Origin: an uncultured Alphaproteobacteria bacterium
GTDB taxonomy: Bacteria > Pseudomonadota > Alphaproteobacteria > UBA7985 > CAJQQZ01
Reading direction: 5' to 3'
Assembly: GCA_905480445.1 (NCBI GenBank)
Contig: CAJQQJ010000193.1
Location: 1 to 14,730, forward strand
Length of the DNA stretch: 14,730 nt
Shown: piece by piece, positions 14,679 to 14,730 of the stretch
Numbering within the stretch: position 1 is the first letter of the stretch
Layout of the letters: each line of letters opens with the position of its first letter
Notes under the pieces: model-generated
Told to the model about the DNA's origin: nothing
Database searches by the model: none
What the model saw: the letters and a program-made list of their open reading frames with translations, nothing else
Program-made: the position numbers and the translations under genes

Positions 14679-14730
14679 CGGCGTCCTCCGGTTCCTTGGT
14701 AATGCGAAGACAGTTTTAGGAAAGCGGCCG
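14675..14730 (-). CDS. 3' end of the upstream gene, probably DUF58 protein
   Basis: An open minus-strand frame enters from the right edge and ends at TGA 14675-14677, overlapping the GTG of the DUF4159 gene as GTGA. The 17 visible residues end FLKLSSHYQGTGGRR. This compares loosely with the short helical C-terminus of DUF58 proteins, and DUF58 is the usual neighbour here. Too little is visible to prove it; a second frame is also open across this stretch. Confidence 0.4.
   Translation of the reverse strand, partial: AAFLKLSSHYQGTGGRR
14685..14689 (-). promoter_or_regulatory. Ribosome binding site of the DUF4159 gene
   Basis: GGAGG on the minus strand lies six bases before the GTG at 14678, inside the end of the upstream frame. 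It decides the GTG start and supports coupled translation. Confidence 0.75.

Noticed and set aside
1..14730. CRISPR array, toxin-antitoxin pair, prophage or defence genes
   Set aside because: No regularly spaced repeats and no matching protein families; apart from the IS fragment the content is housekeeping and envelope genes.

Overview
The window looks like ordinary chromosome of an alphaproteobacterium, probably marine or free-living and of moderate GC. The evidence is the alphaproteobacterial type of family-4 uracil-DNA glycosylase, an ETF-ubiquinone oxidoreductase followed by a TPR protein and ispE, a DUF924 protein, and a DUF4159/BatA-type operon. No genus can be assigned from sequence alone.

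Region 1 (1-2261) is read mostly on the minus strand. The left edge holds the last 29 codons of an IS transposase and what looks like the IS terminus. Next to it is an exported alpha/beta hydrolase gene that lacks its C-terminal half, so the IS probably broke it. Upstream on the same strand are a cupin (cysteine-dioxygenase fold), moaB and an XRE-type regulator. moaB and the cupin overlap by four bases. The regulator has a strong inverted repeat just upstream, a good candidate for its own operator. Region 2 (2262-3544) holds a gap of about 250 bases with one hairpin, then a minus-strand uracil-DNA glycosylase that diverges from the next block.

Region 3 (3545-7896) is a plus-strand block: ETF-QO (electrons from flavoprotein dehydrogenases into the quinone pool), an exported TPR protein, and ispE (isoprenoid precursor synthesis by the MEP pathway). 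A small membrane-anchored peptidoglycan-binding-like protein converges on ispE. Then come tRNA-Gln(UUG) with a recognisable promoter, a DUF924 protein and a GNAT acetyltransferase.

Region 4 (9806-14730, minus strand) is the 3' part of an operon of large membrane proteins. From upstream they are a gene running off the window (probably DUF58), a 926-residue BatA-N/DUF4159 protein, and a 699-residue VWA/GATase-like protein, joined by overlapping stops and starts. In related genomes such genes follow a MoxR AAA+ ATPase. The job of this MoxR-DUF58-DUF4159 assembly is not established, so it is the most interesting system here, although the gene set itself is widespread. I found no CRISPR array, prophage, toxin-antitoxin pair or defence island.
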